Shown piece after piece: positions 51,489-61,066 of a stretch of 64,000 nucleotides of DNA (positions are counted from its first letter, which is position 1; the number at the start of each line of letters is the position of its first letter). A model generated the notes under the pieces. The model had not been told where the DNA came from. It made no database searches and saw only the letters and a list, made by a program, of their open reading frames with translations. The translations under genes were made by a program, and so were the position numbers. Source of the stretch: Paenibacillus swuensis (GTDB lineage Bacteria > Bacillota > Bacilli > Paenibacillales > DY6); contig NZ_CP011388.1 in assembly GCF_001644605.1 (NCBI RefSeq), forward strand, positions 3,376,501 through 3,440,500, given 5' to 3'.

Positions 51489-52331
51489 ATGGATCCCTTT
51501 GTGCAGCATGAGGCGGATGAGCAGACGACATTATTCTACATCGATAGCTGGATACGGGAGATAAGTTACGTGACGGCGGGATTCACTTCCCGACGCGGCG
51601 GGGCCAGCAAAGGAGTGTTCGATTCTCTAAACTGCGCTCTGCATGTACAGGACGATGCTGATACTGTGATCTCCAACCGAACAGGACTGGCGCTTGCGTT
51701 AGGTATGGATCCAACGGCATGGACATGTGCGGAGCAAGTACATGGAAGCCGCGTACATGTAGTTACCTCAACGGACAGAGGAGCGGGACGTGAAAACCGG
51801 GAATCCGCCATTCAGGATACCGATGCGATCATTACCAATCTCCCTGATGTATTACTGACTTCATTCTATGCGGATTGTGTTCCTTTATTTTTTCTGGATC
51901 CGGTGAACAAGGCTGTAGGACTGGCGCATGCAGGCTGGAAGGGGACCGTGCAGCGTATCGCATCCAAGACGGTAGAGGCGATGGGAGCGAACTACGGAAC
52001 AAGACCGGAGCAGTTATTAACCGCGATCGGGCCCTCCATCGGTGGTTGTTGTTATGAAGTGGACCAGGGTGTGATTACCCATGTCCAAAGCCTTGGTTTC
52101 TCCGACGAGATCGGCTACAAGACGTCAGGAACCGGCAAATATATGCTGGATTTGAAGATTATTAACCGCGAATTGATGTTACAGGCAGGAATTTTGCCGA
52201 GTCATATCGAAGTATCGGAGTGGTGTACCGGTTGCCGGACGGATCTGTTTTATTCGCATCGTAAAGAGAACGGAAGGACAGGACGCATGGCCAGCTGGAT
52301 CGCACTTAAGGAAGAGGTCATGGCATTATGA
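51489..52331 (+). CDS. pgeF: Polyphenol oxidase/purine nucleoside phosphorylase PgeF (YlmD/YfiH family)
   Basis: A 280-residue protein of the Cu-oxidase_4 (laccase-domain) family. Metal-site motifs: CAEQVHGSRVHVV (His), DADAIITN-like DTDAIITNLPDVLLTSFYADCVPLFFLDP (Cys) and LAHAGWKGTV (His). Relatives edit peptidoglycan precursors (removing L-Ser from the first position) or act on adenosine/inosine; the choice cannot be made here. Start: ATG 51489, the first in-frame ATG, is uncertain because the AGAGGA box is about 12 nt away; a longer form from GTG 51429 is less likely. The next gene overlaps its stop by four bases (ATGA). Confidence 0.85.
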   Translation: MDPFVQHEADEQTTLFYIDSWIREISYVTAGFTSRRGGASKGVFDSLNCALHVQDDADTVISNRTGLALALGMDPTAWTCAEQVHGSRVHVVTSTDRGAGRENRESAIQDTDAIITNLPDVLLTSFYADCVPLFFLDPVNKAVGLAHAGWKGTVQRIASKTVEAMGANYGTRPEQLLTAIGPSIGGCCYEVDQGVITHVQSLGFSDEIGYKTSGTGKYMLDLKIINRELMLQAGILPSHIEVSEWCTGCRTDLFYSHRKENGRTGRMASWIALKEEVMAL

Positions 52332-53017
52332 ACTTACAAGAACGCATGAAGCATGTGGAGAACCGTATTCAACAAGCCTGTGACCGAAGCGGAAGAGAAC
52401 GCGGGGAAATCCGAATTGTTGCGGTAACTAAATATGTATCATTAGAAGCAACCAGAGAAGCTGCCCAAGCTGGATTACTGCATATCGGAGAGAATCGCTG
52501 GCAAGACGCCCAGGCGAAGTGGGAAGCGATCGGCGGACAAGCCTCATGGCACTTCTTGGGTCATCTGCAGACGAATAAGGTTAAAGAGGTAGTAGGACGT
52601 TTTCATTACATACATTCGCTGGACAGGCTTTCGCTTGCCAAAGAACTTCATAAGAAAGCCGAAGCGATCGACACTGCCGTGAATTGCTTTATACAGGTTA
52701 ACGTTTCCGGTGAAGAATCCAAATACGGGTTGTCTCCGGAGGAGTTGTCGGCGTTTGCTGAGCAATGCGCGCAATATGACCGTCTTAACCTCATTGGGTT
52801 AATGACGATGGCTCCCTATGAGGCTGAGCCTGAAGCGACCCGCCCCGTCTTTGCGGGTTTACGTAAACTCAGGGATGAATTAAACGCTTCCGGGATCCTG
52901 AAGCAACCTATGCTTGAACTTTCCATGGGGATGTCTAACGATTACGAGGTAGCTGTGGAGGAAGGCGCGACATGGTTGCGTTTAGGTACGATTTTGGTAG
53001 GAAAAGAGGAGGGTTAA
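52328..53017 (+). CDS. ylmE: YggS/PLPBP family pyridoxal phosphate homeostasis protein (YlmE)
   Basis: A 229-residue alanine-racemase-like TIM-barrel protein that binds pyridoxal phosphate through K35 (RIVAVTKYVS). Other family segments: HFLGHLQTNKVKEVV, SLDRLSLAKELHKKA, VNVSGEESKYGLSPEE and LSMGMSNDYEVAVEEGATWLRLGT (phosphate site). It buffers PLP and amino-acid pools rather than catalysing a defined reaction. The start overlaps the pgeF stop, giving coupling, and sepF begins five bases after its stop. The gene order pgeF-ylmE-sepF-ylmG-ylmH-divIVA is the standard ylm cluster. Confidence 0.94.
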   Translation: MNLQERMKHVENRIQQACDRSGRERGEIRIVAVTKYVSLEATREAAQAGLLHIGENRWQDAQAKWEAIGGQASWHFLGHLQTNKVKEVVGRFHYIHSLDRLSLAKELHKKAEAIDTAVNCFIQVNVSGEESKYGLSPEELSAFAEQCAQYDRLNLIGLMTMAPYEAEPEATRPVFAGLRKLRDELNASGILKQPMLELSMGMSNDYEVAVEEGATWLRLGTILVGKEEG

Positions 53018-53021
53018 AGGG

Positions 53022-53450
53022 ATGAGTGTCATGAATAAATTTATGAACTTTTTCGGACTGCAGGATGAAGAGGAAATCATTGAACGGGAAAAAATCGTAA
53101 CCCAAGAAGAAGAAAATGAAACCCCGGCGTTCGAGCCCCGTAAACAACAGAAGGGCGGTCAGAATGTGGTGAGTCTTCATTCGCAGAAATCGAACACAAG
53201 ATTCGTGCTTTGCGAGCCACGTACGTATGATGAGGCGCAAGAGATTGCCGACCACTTGCGTTCCCGCAAGCCCGTTCTTGTTAATCTGCAGCGAGTGCGG
53301 TCCGATCAGGCGATGCGCATTGTGGATTTTTTGAGCGGAACGGTATATGCTTTGAACGGGAACATCTCCAAAGTAGGGCCGAACATCTTTGTCTGCGCGC
53401 CGGATACGGTGGAAATTCAAGGTACAATCACAGATATCCTGGCTGACTGA
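53022..53450 (+). CDS. sepF: Cell division protein SepF
   Basis: A 142-residue protein that bundles FtsZ and anchors it to the membrane. The N-terminal amphipathic helix (MNKFMNFFGLQ) targets the membrane, a Glu-rich linker follows (about residues 15-50), and the C-terminal domain (about 60-140) contains FVLCEPRTYDEAQEIADHLRSRKPVLVNLQRVRSDQAMRIVDFLSGTVYALNG. The start is ATG 53022, close to AGGGTTAAAGGG; a later ATG at 53031 is possible. It lies in the ylm cluster next to ylmG. Confidence 0.94.
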   Translation: MSVMNKFMNFFGLQDEEEIIEREKIVTQEEENETPAFEPRKQQKGGQNVVSLHSQKSNTRFVLCEPRTYDEAQEIADHLRSRKPVLVNLQRVRSDQAMRIVDFLSGTVYALNGNISKVGPNIFVCAPDTVEIQGTITDILAD

Positions 53451-53487
53451 GAAGAAACATAACATAAACATCTGAGGTGAATAGGGC

Positions 53488-53754
53488 TTGAATATTAACG
53501 GTTTAGTTGTTACTTTATTTGAAATTTACCGCTACCTGATTATTGCTTACATTCTGTTGTCCTGGTTGCCTAACGCCCGTGACAGCTTTATTGGTGAAAC
53601 GCTGGGTAAACTGGTCGAGCCTTATCTGTCCATTTTCCGCAGGTTCATTCCCCCGATTGGCGGGATGATTGATATTTCACCGATCGTGGCCATCTTCGCA
53701 TTGATTTTTGTTGAATACGGCGTTTTGGCTATTGTCGAATTTATCGCGGGGTAA
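53488..53754 (+). CDS. ylmG: YggT family membrane protein (YlmG)
   Basis: An 88-residue protein with two hydrophobic segments (about residues 5-25 and 62-85), joined by a loop with the family residues LSWLPNARDSFIGETLGKLVEPYLSIFRRFIPPIGG. YggT/YlmG proteins sit next to sepF in Gram-positives and in plastids influence nucleoid distribution; the bacterial role is not firmly known. Start: TTG 53488, preceded by GAGGTGAATAGGG. It ends seven bases before ylmH. Confidence 0.93.
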   Translation: MNINGLVVTLFEIYRYLIIAYILLSWLPNARDSFIGETLGKLVEPYLSIFRRFIPPIGGMIDISPIVAIFALIFVEYGVLAIVEFIAG

Positions 53755-53760
53755 CACATC

Positions 53761-54543
53761 ATGACAGATCGGCATTATATGCATTTTCATCCGGATGAGC
53801 GCGGCTTTGCAGACCGCGCCACGGATTGGATTGAACGCGCGGCGGAGCAACATCAGCTGAAGCTCACGGATTTTCTCGACCCTCGCCAAGCGGTGATACT
53901 GGAATCGCTCGCGAACCGAAATCCGGACGTAACGTTTCGGTTGGACGGCGGATACCCGGAAGCCGAACGACAGCGGGCGCTGATCGCTCCGGATTACCGG
54001 GCGCTAGAAGATGAGCCTGTAGGGATAACGGTGCTGTCCATCACATCTGAAGACGGTAAATTAGCCGAACTGCAGCATGGGGACTATCTTGGCGCAATAC
54101 TCGGTCTAGGCATCAAGCGGGATAAGATCGGAGATATTCAAATTCACGAAGAAGGATGTCATATCCTTGTTACTGAAGATATCGCCTCTTACTTTCATCT
54201 GCAATTACAGCAGGTCCACCGGGTCCATGTTCAGACGGAACTCATTCCGGCAAACAAACTTCGAACCGCAACCCAGAAGCTGGATGACATGAACATCTCG
54301 GTGGCTTCTTTGCGTTTAGACGGCATTGCCAGCGATGTGTATCGGCTGAGCCGGACGAAGATTGTAGTTCCCATTCAGGCAGGCCGTTGTAAGGTGAACT
54401 GGAAGGTGGAGGAAAATCCTTCGAAGATGCTTAAAGAGGGAGACGTTGTTTCTTTGCAAGGGTTTGGCCGGTTTAAAGTGTTGGAGGTTGAAGGAGTTAC
54501 AAAAAAAGGGAGAATTCGCGTTAAAATCGGAAAATATGCGTAG
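53761..54543 (+). CDS. ylmH: YlmH family S4-domain RNA-binding protein
   Basis: A 260-residue protein with an N-terminal YlmH domain (about residues 1-170), including DPRQAVILESLANRNPDVTFRLDGGYPEAERQRALI and ILGLGIKRDKIGDIQIHEEGCHILV, and a C-terminal S4 RNA-binding domain (about 185-250, LDGIASDVYRLSRTKI and VSLQGFGRFKVLEV). Family members bind the ribosome; a role in rescue of stalled 50S complexes has been reported for B. subtilis YlmH. ATG 53761 follows GGGGTAACACATC. The next gene is divIVA after about 75 bases. Confidence 0.92.
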   Translation: MTDRHYMHFHPDERGFADRATDWIERAAEQHQLKLTDFLDPRQAVILESLANRNPDVTFRLDGGYPEAERQRALIAPDYRALEDEPVGITVLSITSEDGKLAELQHGDYLGAILGLGIKRDKIGDIQIHEEGCHILVTEDIASYFHLQLQQVHRVHVQTELIPANKLRTATQKLDDMNISVASLRLDGIASDVYRLSRTKIVVPIQAGRCKVNWKVEENPSKMLKEGDVVSLQGFGRFKVLEVEGVTKKGRIRVKIGKYA

Positions 54544-54619
54544 GCTTATGCAGGATTCTCCATAAAACTGTCGAAATTCTTCCCTATAGATTTTTTTAAG
54601 TTACCTAGGAGGTGCACCG

Positions 54620-55105
54620 ATGCCGTTAACGCCATTGGATATTCACAACAAAGAGTTCGGAAGACGACTGCGCGGATATGATGAAGATGAGGTTAATGAA
54701 TTTCTGGACCAAGTCATTAAAGACTATGAAGCGCTGATTCGCGAGAACAAGGATATGCAGAATCAAGTGCTCGGTTTACAAGAGAAACTTAACCATTTCA
54801 TGAATATTGAAGAAACGCTGAGCAAGACCATTATCGTAGCGCAGAACGCCGCGGACGAAGTGAAAACGAATTCCAAGAAAGAAGCTCAGTTGATCGTGAA
54901 GGAAGCGGAGAAGAATGCGGACCGGATCATTAACGATTCATTGGCTAAATCCCGTTCGGTCGCGATCGAAGTGGAAGAGTTAAAGAAACAAGCTTCCATT
55001 TACCGTACACGGTTCCGCTCTCTGGTTGAAGCGCAACTGGAATTGCTTAAGGATGAGAGCTGGGACTCGCTTGAAGATCCGAAGAGACTTGTAGCCGCGG
55101 AGTAA
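54620..55105 (+). CDS. divIVA: Cell-division initiation/polarity protein DivIVA
   Basis: A 161-residue coiled-coil protein that recognises negative membrane curvature at poles and septa. The N-terminal lipid-binding domain PLTPLDIHNKEFGRRLRGYDEDEVNEFLDQVIKDYE is highly conserved, followed by two coiled-coil segments (about residues 30-70 and 90-145) and an acidic tail. Start: ATG 54620 with AGGAGG 8 nt upstream. It is the last gene before the ileS T-box leader and closes the ylm cluster. No terminator is evident between its stop and the ileS promoter. Confidence 0.95.
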   Translation: MPLTPLDIHNKEFGRRLRGYDEDEVNEFLDQVIKDYEALIRENKDMQNQVLGLQEKLNHFMNIEETLSKTIIVAQNAADEVKTNSKKEAQLIVKEAEKNADRIINDSLAKSRSVAIEVEELKKQASIYRTRFRSLVEAQLELLKDESWDSLEDPKRLVAAE

Positions 55106-55124
55106 ACCAACTGGTTAGCCGACA

Positions 55125-55154
55125 TTGACTTGCCGTATCTCATTCTTGTATACT
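55125..55154 (+). promoter_or_regulatory. Promoter of the ileS T-box transcript
   Basis: TTGACT (55125-55130) and TATACT (55149-55154) are 18 bp apart, just upstream of the T-box leader. Confidence 0.65.
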
Positions 55155-55177
55155 TGGGTATTATATGTATAAGTCAA

Positions 55178-55464
55178 AGCATGAAAGCGATGACTGGGAC
55201 GAGTAAATGAACGGACAGTGTCAGCGAGTTAGGGATTGGTGCGAGCCTAATGACTGAACTTTATTGAAAATCACCCAGGAGCGTCTCTCGAAAGACAACG
55301 GGACAGTTTAAGTTGTTAGTAAGGAGAACCGGGTCATTCCGTTAACGATGATCGAGTGATACGTAAATTCGGGTTTGGCGAAGGCCATATCCGGAGGAGC
55401 GCATTATGAGGGTGGTACCGCGAGTAAACTTCTCGTCCCTTTTTGGGGATGCAGAAGTTTTTTT
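55178..55464 (+). promoter_or_regulatory. T-box riboswitch controlling ileS
   Basis: The stretch from divIVA to ileS (55106-55518) holds a full T-box leader. It contains a Stem I region with lower-stem pairing CTGGG/CCCAG, an ATC at 55270-55272 as probable isoleucine specifier codon, and the conserved T-box AGGGTGGTACCGCG (55409-55422). The competing terminator follows. Uncharged tRNA-Ile would bind the specifier and the TGG of the T-box and allow read-through. Confidence 0.93.
55426..55464 (+). terminator. T-box-controlled terminator of ileS
   Basis: AAACTTCT (55426-55433) pairs with AGAAGTTT (55453-55460), with inner CCC/GGG, followed by seven T. It overlaps the T-box sequence's 3' side, so antiterminator and terminator exclude each other. 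Confidence 0.9.
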
Positions 55465-55518
55465 GGTTTTCAGACGGTGAAAAGCCGATAACACGATAAA
55501 GACAGGAGCGGATCAGGC

Positions 55519-58284
55519 ATGGATTATGGCAAAACGTTAAATTTACCGCAAACGGACTTTCCGATGCGCGGCAATCTGCCGCAAGCGGAGCCTAAGATGC
55601 AGGAGTGGTGGAAAGAGGTTGATATTTACAAGCAAGTCCAGGATAAACAAAAAGGCAAACCGAAATTCATTCTGCACGACGGACCTCCGTACGCGAACGG
55701 CGATATCCACATCGGGCATGCGCTGAACAAAATATTGAAAGATATCATTGTCCGGTTCAAAACGATGCAAGGTTTCGATTCACCTTACGTTCCCGGCTGG
55801 GATACTCACGGGTTACCGATTGAGCAGGCGATTGCCAACAGCGGTAAAGTAGACCGCAAGAAAATGAGCGCATTGGAATTCCGTAAATATTGCGCGGAAT
55901 ATGCGATGAAGTGGGTAGAGAAGCAGAAGGTTCAATTCGAACGCCTTGGCATCCGCGGTGAATGGGAAAATCCTTATATCACGCTGCAACCGAACTACGA
56001 GGCTCAGCAGATTCGCGTCTTTGGGGATATGGTCAAAAAAGGCTATATCTACAAAGGGTTAAAGCCGGTTTATTGGTCTCCTTCTTCGGAGAGCGCTCTA
56101 GCCGAGGCCGAAATCGAGTACCAAGAAAAAACATCCGCATCTATTTATGTCGCTTTCAAAGTGAAAGATGGCAGAGGCAAGCTGCCGCAGGATGCGGAAA
56201 TCGTCATCTGGACAACAACACCTTGGACATTGCCGGCGAATTTAGGCATTTCCGTACATCCGGACTTTGACTATGCTGTAGTAAACGCCAATGGACGCAA
56301 GTTTGTTGTCGCACAAGGTTTGGTGGAAACCGTAGCTAAGGAACTGAACTGGGCTGACCCGGAAATAGTTCAAACGGTAAAAGGTTCCGAATTGGAATAC
56401 GTAACCTGTCAGCATCCGTTTTACGACCGGGAATCTCTGGTCATGAACGGGGATCATGTTACGTTAGATGCGGGTACCGGTTGCGTGCATACGGCACCGG
56501 GGCACGGGGAGGAAGACTTCGCGGTTGGCCAGAAGTACAACCTTGGCGTGCTATGCCCGATTGACGATCAAGGGAAGTTCACAAAGGAAGCTCCTGGTTT
56601 CGAAGGTGAATTTTATGATAAAGCGAACAAAAAAATTACGGAAATGCTTGAAGCTTCCGGTCATTTGTTAAAGCTTGGATTCATCCAGCATCAATATGCG
56701 CATGATTGGCGTACGAAAAAGCCGGTCATTTATCGCGCAACGGAGCAGTGGTTTGCTTCTATTGATAAATTCCGTCAGGAAATGCTCGATGAAATCAAGA
56801 CCATCAAATGGACTCCGACATGGGGTGAAGTGCGGTTAGGAAATATGATTGCCGACCGCGGTGATTGGTGTATTTCCAGGCAACGTGTCTGGGGCGTTCC
56901 GATCCCGATTATGTATTGCCGCAGCTGCAATCACCCTCTTGTGAACGATGAGACGATCGAGAAAATCGCGAACGTATTTGAACAAGAGGGTTCTGACGCA
57001 TGGTTTGCGAAGCCCGAATCCGAATTGCTGCCGGAAGGCACAACCTGCCCGAGCTGTGGACACGGAGAGTTCCGCAAGGAAACGGATATTATGGATGTGT
57101 GGTTTGATTCTGGTTCGAGCCATGCCGGCGTGTTGCAGGCAAGGGAAGAGCTGCAATGGCCCGCCGACCTGTATATGGAAGGATCCGACCAATATCGCGG
57201 CTGGTATAACTCATCATTGATTACGGGTGTTGCGACGCGCGGTTCTTCACCTTATAAGAGCATTCTGAGCCATGGTTTCACATTGGACGGCGAAGGACGC
57301 AAAATGTCCAAGTCACTGGGCAATACAGTGGATCCAAACAAGGTGTGCAACAGCTTGGGTGCGGATATTCTGCGTTTATGGGTGTCTTCGGTAGATTATC
57401 AGTCCGATGTGCGCATCTCAGATAATATCCTGACACAAACCTCTGAAGGTTATCGCAAAATCCGGAACACGCTGCGCTTCTTCTTAGGCAATTTGGTTGG
57501 ATTTAATCCGGCAACAGACAGGGTTGCGGCATCGGATTTAAGCGAGCTGGACCGATTTGCTCTGATTCGTCTGAACCGCATGACGGAGCGGGTGCTGAAG
57601 GCGTACGAAGCGTATGAATTCCATACGGTTTATCAAGCCGTGCATCACTTCTGCGCCGTGGAAATGAGCGCATTCTACCTGGATATCGTGAAGGACAGAC
57701 TCTATGTAAGCGCGCCGGATGCACCGGCCCGTAAAGCTTCGCAAACCGTATTATATGAAGCACTTACGGCAATAACTAAACTGATTGCTCCGATCTTGCC
57801 GCATACTTCGGACGAAGTATGGAAATACATTCCTGGTGTGGATGGCATCAGTGCTCAGTTGGCGGATATGCCTGGGGCTGACACTTCATTGTACGATTCC
57901 GCATTGGAAAGCAAATGGGAGCAGTTCATAACCCTGCGTGAAGATATATTTAAAGCGTTGGAAACGGCGCGTAAGGATAAAGTTATTGGTAACTCCCTGA
58001 GTGCTTCCCTGCATTTGTACCCGAATGAGGAAGCTGCAGCGCTATTGTCTCAATTCAATGAATTAGATCAATTATTCATCGTGTCGAATGTAGTTGTACA
58101 TGCAAGCAGTGAGGAAGTTCCGGCTGATGCTACTGCATTTAAACAGTTGTCTGTTCAAGTGGGTGTTGCGGATGGAGACAAATGTGAAAGATGCTGGATT
58201 GTTACACCGGAAGTGGGTAAGGACACAGAGCATCCGACGTTATGTCCGCGTTGTGCAGAGGTAATTAATCATCATCACGCTTAA
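55519..58284 (+). CDS. ileS: Isoleucyl-tRNA synthetase (bacterial-type)
   Basis: A 921-residue class I synthetase. HIGH is at 64-67 ([17 protein letters not shown]), KMSKS at 595-599 ([13 protein letters not shown]), and the CP1 editing domain between them has the Thr-rich [13 protein letters not shown] segment. Near the C-terminus four cysteines (C889, C892, C909, C912) form the zinc-binding domain CERCWIV...CPRC. An internal pair of CxxC motifs (CRSCNHP and CPSCGHGEF) is normal for the family. Start: ATG 55519 behind GACAGGAGCGG. The length and zinc finger indicate the IleS1 bacterial type, which is usually mupirocin-sensitive. Expression is set by the T-box leader. Confidence 0.97.
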   Translation: MDYGKTLNLPQTDFPMRGNLPQAEPKMQEWWKEVDIYKQVQDKQKGKPKFILHDGPPYANGDIHIGHALNKILKDIIVRFKTMQGFDSPYVPGWDTHGLPIEQAIANSGKVDRKKMSALEFRKYCAEYAMKWVEKQKVQFERLGIRGEWENPYITLQPNYEAQQIRVFGDMVKKGYIYKGLKPVYWSPSSESALAEAEIEYQEKTSASIYVAFKVKDGRGKLPQDAEIVIWTTTPWTLPANLGISVHPDFDYAVVNANGRKFVVAQGLVETVAKELNWADPEIVQTVKGSELEYVTCQHPFYDRESLVMNGDHVTLDAGTGCVHTAPGHGEEDFAVGQKYNLGVLCPIDDQGKFTKEAPGFEGEFYDKANKKITEMLEASGHLLKLGFIQHQYAHDWRTKKPVIYRATEQWFASIDKFRQEMLDEIKTIKWTPTWGEVRLGNMIADRGDWCISRQRVWGVPIPIMYCRSCNHPLVNDETIEKIANVFEQEGSDAWFAKPESELLPEGTTCPSCGHGEFRKETDIMDVWFDSGSSHAGVLQAREELQWPADLYMEGSDQYRGWYNSSLITGVATRGSSPYKSILSHGFTLDGEGRKMSKSLGNTVDPNKVCNSLGADILRLWVSSVDYQSDVRISDNILTQTSEGYRKIRNTLRFFLGNLVGFNPATDRVAASDLSELDRFALIRLNRMTERVLKAYEAYEFHTVYQAVHHFCAVEMSAFYLDIVKDRLYVSAPDAPARKASQTVLYEALTAITKLIAPILPHTSDEVWKYIPGVDGISAQLADMPGADTSLYDSALESKWEQFITLREDIFKALETARKDKVIGNSLSASLHLYPNEEAAALLSQFNELDQLFIVSNVVVHASSEEVPADATAFKQLSVQVGVADGDKCERCWIVTPEVGKDTEHPTLCPRCAEVINHHHA

Positions 58285-58308
58285 GCAAGGCATGAAGGAG
58301 GACATGAT

Positions 58309-58644
58309 TTGTCAGCAGGTGAAGGTTCGAAGCAAGATCGGCAGGGCTTTGAGAACACGTTGAATGAAATGAATAACCGGATAGACAAAATCGCGCGCAA
58401 TATGGAAAGAACACAGATTGCCGACTATGTAGATTTAATGAATCATCCCCGCAAGTTGATTTTTCGTAACTTGCTTGCGGGGACGGCTCGTGGAATCGGA
58501 TATGGTATAGGTTTTACTTTTTTTGCCGCGGTGTCCGTCGTTCTGCTGCAGAAGCTTGGCGCCTTGAACTTACCGATCATCGGCGATTTTATCGCTGATA
58601 TCGTTCGGATTGTTCAAGCTCAGTTAGACGGGCGTGTATTCTAA
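58309..58644 (+). CDS. DUF5665 family membrane protein
   Basis: A 111-residue protein with a charged N-terminal helix (LNEMNNRIDKIARNMERTQIADYVDLMNHPRKLIFRN) and one or two membrane segments (about 59-78, GIGYGIGFTFFAAVSVVLLQ) followed by a conserved LPIIGDFIADIVRIVQ stretch. This fits DUF5665, a family found in spore formers with unknown function. Start: TTG 58309 with AAGGAGG 8 nt upstream. It follows ileS by about 24 bases, so it may be in the same transcript. Its 3' end overlaps the convergent yteA-like gene by four bases. Confidence 0.78.
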   Translation: MSAGEGSKQDRQGFENTLNEMNNRIDKIARNMERTQIADYVDLMNHPRKLIFRNLLAGTARGIGYGIGFTFFAAVSVVLLQKLGALNLPIIGDFIADIVRIVQAQLDGRVF

Positions 58645-59378
58645 GCATCTGTATATTCATCAGGCACCAATAAAGGATCGCCTTCTCGGTTGTTCAGATA
58701 TTTACGATACTCTTTGTTCCGAATTACGCTAACATGACCTCCGTACATGTCTGTGGCAAGAAAGCTTTCAATCGGTTCAACGTAGCCCTCATTTTCGTCG
58801 GCTTCAATATACATGCTGTCATAATCGGAAATGTAATCTCCTTCTTGCATGGCCGGCGTGTTGGATGTGCCCCAGCTCTCAACAATCTGCCATGCATCTT
58901 CGCCGTCAAACTGATTTTGTTCATCGGCATCGTCATACTCGTCCAGACTGGTCCGTCCGAATGGAGGGGATAACAACTCCTCCTCAACGGGGCGGCGATA
59001 AGAAATCTCAGGATCAGGTACATGTTCTTTGCAATAGCGGGTCGTGGGCATAGCTTCTAACCGGTCAAACGGGATGTCTGCTTTACAAACCGCACATATT
59101 CCGTAATTACCTTTTTTCATGGCTTCCAGAGCCTGGTTAACTTGTTCCAACTCATGTTCCGCATTTTCGTTCAGAGCGATGTCTTTCCCGCGTTCATAAA
59201 CTTCAGTGGCCAGATCTCCCGGATGGTTATCGTAAGCGGAAAGTTCTCCTGTCTGCATGCCCAGAGAATCGGATAAACCATAGGCATCATTGAGTTCGAA
59301 GTGTCGCTCCAAATCCCGCTTGTCCTCAAGTAAGGCGCGTTTGATTTGACTTTGTTGTTCTTGATTTAATGAACTCAT
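58641..59378 (-). CDS. TraR/DksA-type zinc finger protein, YteA family
   Basis: A 245-residue protein. The N-terminal half has the coiled-coil hairpin typical of DksA-like proteins (about residues 1-90, KRALLEDKRDLERHFELND), then a zinc finger CAVCKADIPFDRLEAMPTTRYC (about residues 97-118). A long acidic tail follows, with FDGEDAWQIVESWGTSNTPA, typical of the B. subtilis YteA family of sporulation-linked proteins. A third Cys after CxxC and one more suggest near-complete zinc ligation (C-x2-C...C). Start: ATG 59378 with AAGGGAG 8 nt upstream. It converges with the DUF5665 gene and is divergent from lspA. Its target is unknown. Confidence 0.85.
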   Translation of the reverse strand: MSSLNQEQQSQIKRALLEDKRDLERHFELNDAYGLSDSLGMQTGELSAYDNHPGDLATEVYERGKDIALNENAEHELEQVNQALEAMKKGNYGICAVCKADIPFDRLEAMPTTRYCKEHVPDPEISYRRPVEEELLSPPFGRTSLDEYDDADEQNQFDGEDAWQIVESWGTSNTPAMQEGDYISDYDSMYIEADENEGYVEPIESFLATDMYGGHVSVIRNKEYRKYLNNREGDPLLVPDEYTDA

Positions 59379-59515
59379 CAGATCAACTCCCTTAGCGTAA
59401 TGTCATGGTGTTAGTTTTGGCGGAAGCATTTGTTTTTAGTAAGGGAGAATCTTTGGATGTAAGGAAATAAACGGATGTGCAATAAGGCATATTCGACAAT
59501 GAAAGGAGGCACAAG

Positions 59516-60031
59516 ATGTATAAATTTTATGGCATTTCCATCCTAATACTCGCTCTCGATCAATTTACGAAATGGCTGATCAAGAGTAACTTGGAACTGC
59601 AAGAGCAAGTTCAAGTGCTCGGTGAGTTTTTCGTTATTACTTCTCATCGTAACCGCGGCGCGGCTTTCGGAATATTGCAGGATCAGCGTTGGTTTTTTAT
59701 TTTGATTACGATCGTCATATTAGCCGGCCTCATTTGGTATCTGAACCGCTTGCTTAAAGAGGGCAAAAAATTGTTGCCGACGGCATTAAGTCTGATTTTG
59801 GGCGGCGCTTTAGGGAATTTTATTGATCGTGCTTTGTATGGCGAAGTGGTGGACTTTTTTCAATTTACATTTGATTTCAGCTTGGCGGGAAAGTCGGTAT
59901 ATTATGTGTATCCGATTTTTAATGTGGCGGATATGGCTATCGTCATCGGTGTAGGGCTGATTATTGTGGACAGCTTGATGGCTTGGCGCAACGAGAAACG
60001 AGGAATGGTTAATGACGCATCAAACAGATAA
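59516..60031 (+). CDS. lspA: Lipoprotein signal peptidase LspA
   Basis: A 171-residue membrane aspartic peptidase (signal peptidase II) with four membrane segments. The catalytic residues are D113 (EVVDFFQF) and D139 (FNVADMAI), with NxxD-type GGALGNFIDRALYGEVVDF and the AAFGILQ loop. It cleaves lipobox signals such as those of OppA, the YlaJ-like and the DUF4349 lipoproteins in this window. Start: ATG 59516 with AAAGGAGG 8 nt upstream. It overlaps the next gene by 20 bases, so translation is coupled. Confidence 0.96.
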   Translation: MYKFYGISILILALDQFTKWLIKSNLELQEQVQVLGEFFVITSHRNRGAAFGILQDQRWFFILITIVILAGLIWYLNRLLKEGKKLLPTALSLILGGALGNFIDRALYGEVVDFFQFTFDFSLAGKSVYYVYPIFNVADMAIVIGVGLIIVDSLMAWRNEKRGMVNDASNR

Positions 60032-60950
60032 AGTTACCGAACTGCAGGAATGGATTGCGGAAGCGGGAGACAGCGGGGAACGAATCGATAAGTTTGTGAC
60101 TGAATCCGCAGAAGAGGATATGAGCCGCTCCCAAGTTCAGTTGTGGATTCGGGAAGGACATGTAAAAGTTAACGGCAAGCCTGTTAAGCCTAATTACAAA
60201 ATCTCTGAAGGCGATTCAATCATCTTCAGCATGCCGGAGCCTACCGGGGTTGATATTGTGGCTGAAGATATTCCATTAAACATTATGTTTGAGGATCAAG
60301 ATGTCATTGTAATCAATAAACAACGGGGTCTTGTCGTTCATCCGGCTCCCGGTCATACATCCGGAACGGTTGTGAACGCTTTGATGCATCACTGCAAAGA
60401 TTTATCGGGCATCAACGGTGAACTTCGTCCCGGCATAGTTCATCGAATCGATAAGGATACCTCTGGTCTCATTATGGCCGCCAAGAATGACAAGGCACAT
60501 GTTTCCTTGGCGAAGCAGCTAAAGGATCATTCTGTAACACGGAAATATGTAGCCATCGTGCAAGGTAATATCGCGCATGATCACGGGACGATTGACGCGC
60601 CGATCGGCCGGGATACAACAGACCGGAAACTGTTTACCGTTACTGAACACAACAGCAAGCATGCGGTGACGCATTTCCTGGTTCTTGAGCGCTACGGGGA
60701 CTACACGGTTGTTGAGTTGAAGCTGGAAACGGGCCGTACGCATCAGATTCGCGTACATATGAAATTCATAGGCCACCCTATTGTGGGAGATCCGATGTAT
60801 GCGCGGAATAAAGGCATCTCCATGGAAGGACAAGCGCTGCATGCGGCTGTCCTGGGCTTTGTGCATCCGCGTACAGGCGAGTATTTGGAATTTGAAGCAC
60901 CAATGCCGGAGGAAATGCAGGAAGTGCTTCAACGAATCAAGAGCCGTTAA
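60012..60950 (+). CDS. RluA/RluD family pseudouridine synthase (YlyB)
   Basis: A 312-residue enzyme with an N-terminal S4 RNA-binding domain (about residues 20-80, ERIDKFVTESAEEDMSRSQVQLWIREGHVKVNG) and an RluA-type catalytic domain with the catalytic Asp in GIVHRIDKDTSGLIM (about residue 152 region) and LETGRTHQIRVHMKFIGHPIVGDP. It makes pseudouridine in large-subunit rRNA. Start: ATG 60012, inside the lspA end (20-bp overlap). In B. subtilis the order lspA-ylyB-pyrR-pyrP-pyrB is seen; here dapL lies between it and pyrR. Confidence 0.93.
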   Translation: MTHQTDKVTELQEWIAEAGDSGERIDKFVTESAEEDMSRSQVQLWIREGHVKVNGKPVKPNYKISEGDSIIFSMPEPTGVDIVAEDIPLNIMFEDQDVIVINKQRGLVVHPAPGHTSGTVVNALMHHCKDLSGINGELRPGIVHRIDKDTSGLIMAAKNDKAHVSLAKQLKDHSVTRKYVAIVQGNIAHDHGTIDAPIGRDTTDRKLFTVTEHNSKHAVTHFLVLERYGDYTVVELKLETGRTHQIRVHMKFIGHPIVGDPMYARNKGISMEGQALHAAVLGFVHPRTGEYLEFEAPMPEEMQEVLQRIKSR

Positions 60951-61066
60951 TAAGTACAAATCATTCTCTAAAAAATCCATTCTTTTCTCGTGAAAGTTCA
61001 TTCATAGTAAAGATATAGTGTGTCTATTTGTCTAAATACAATCATGTTTTCAAGGGAGAGGTAATC

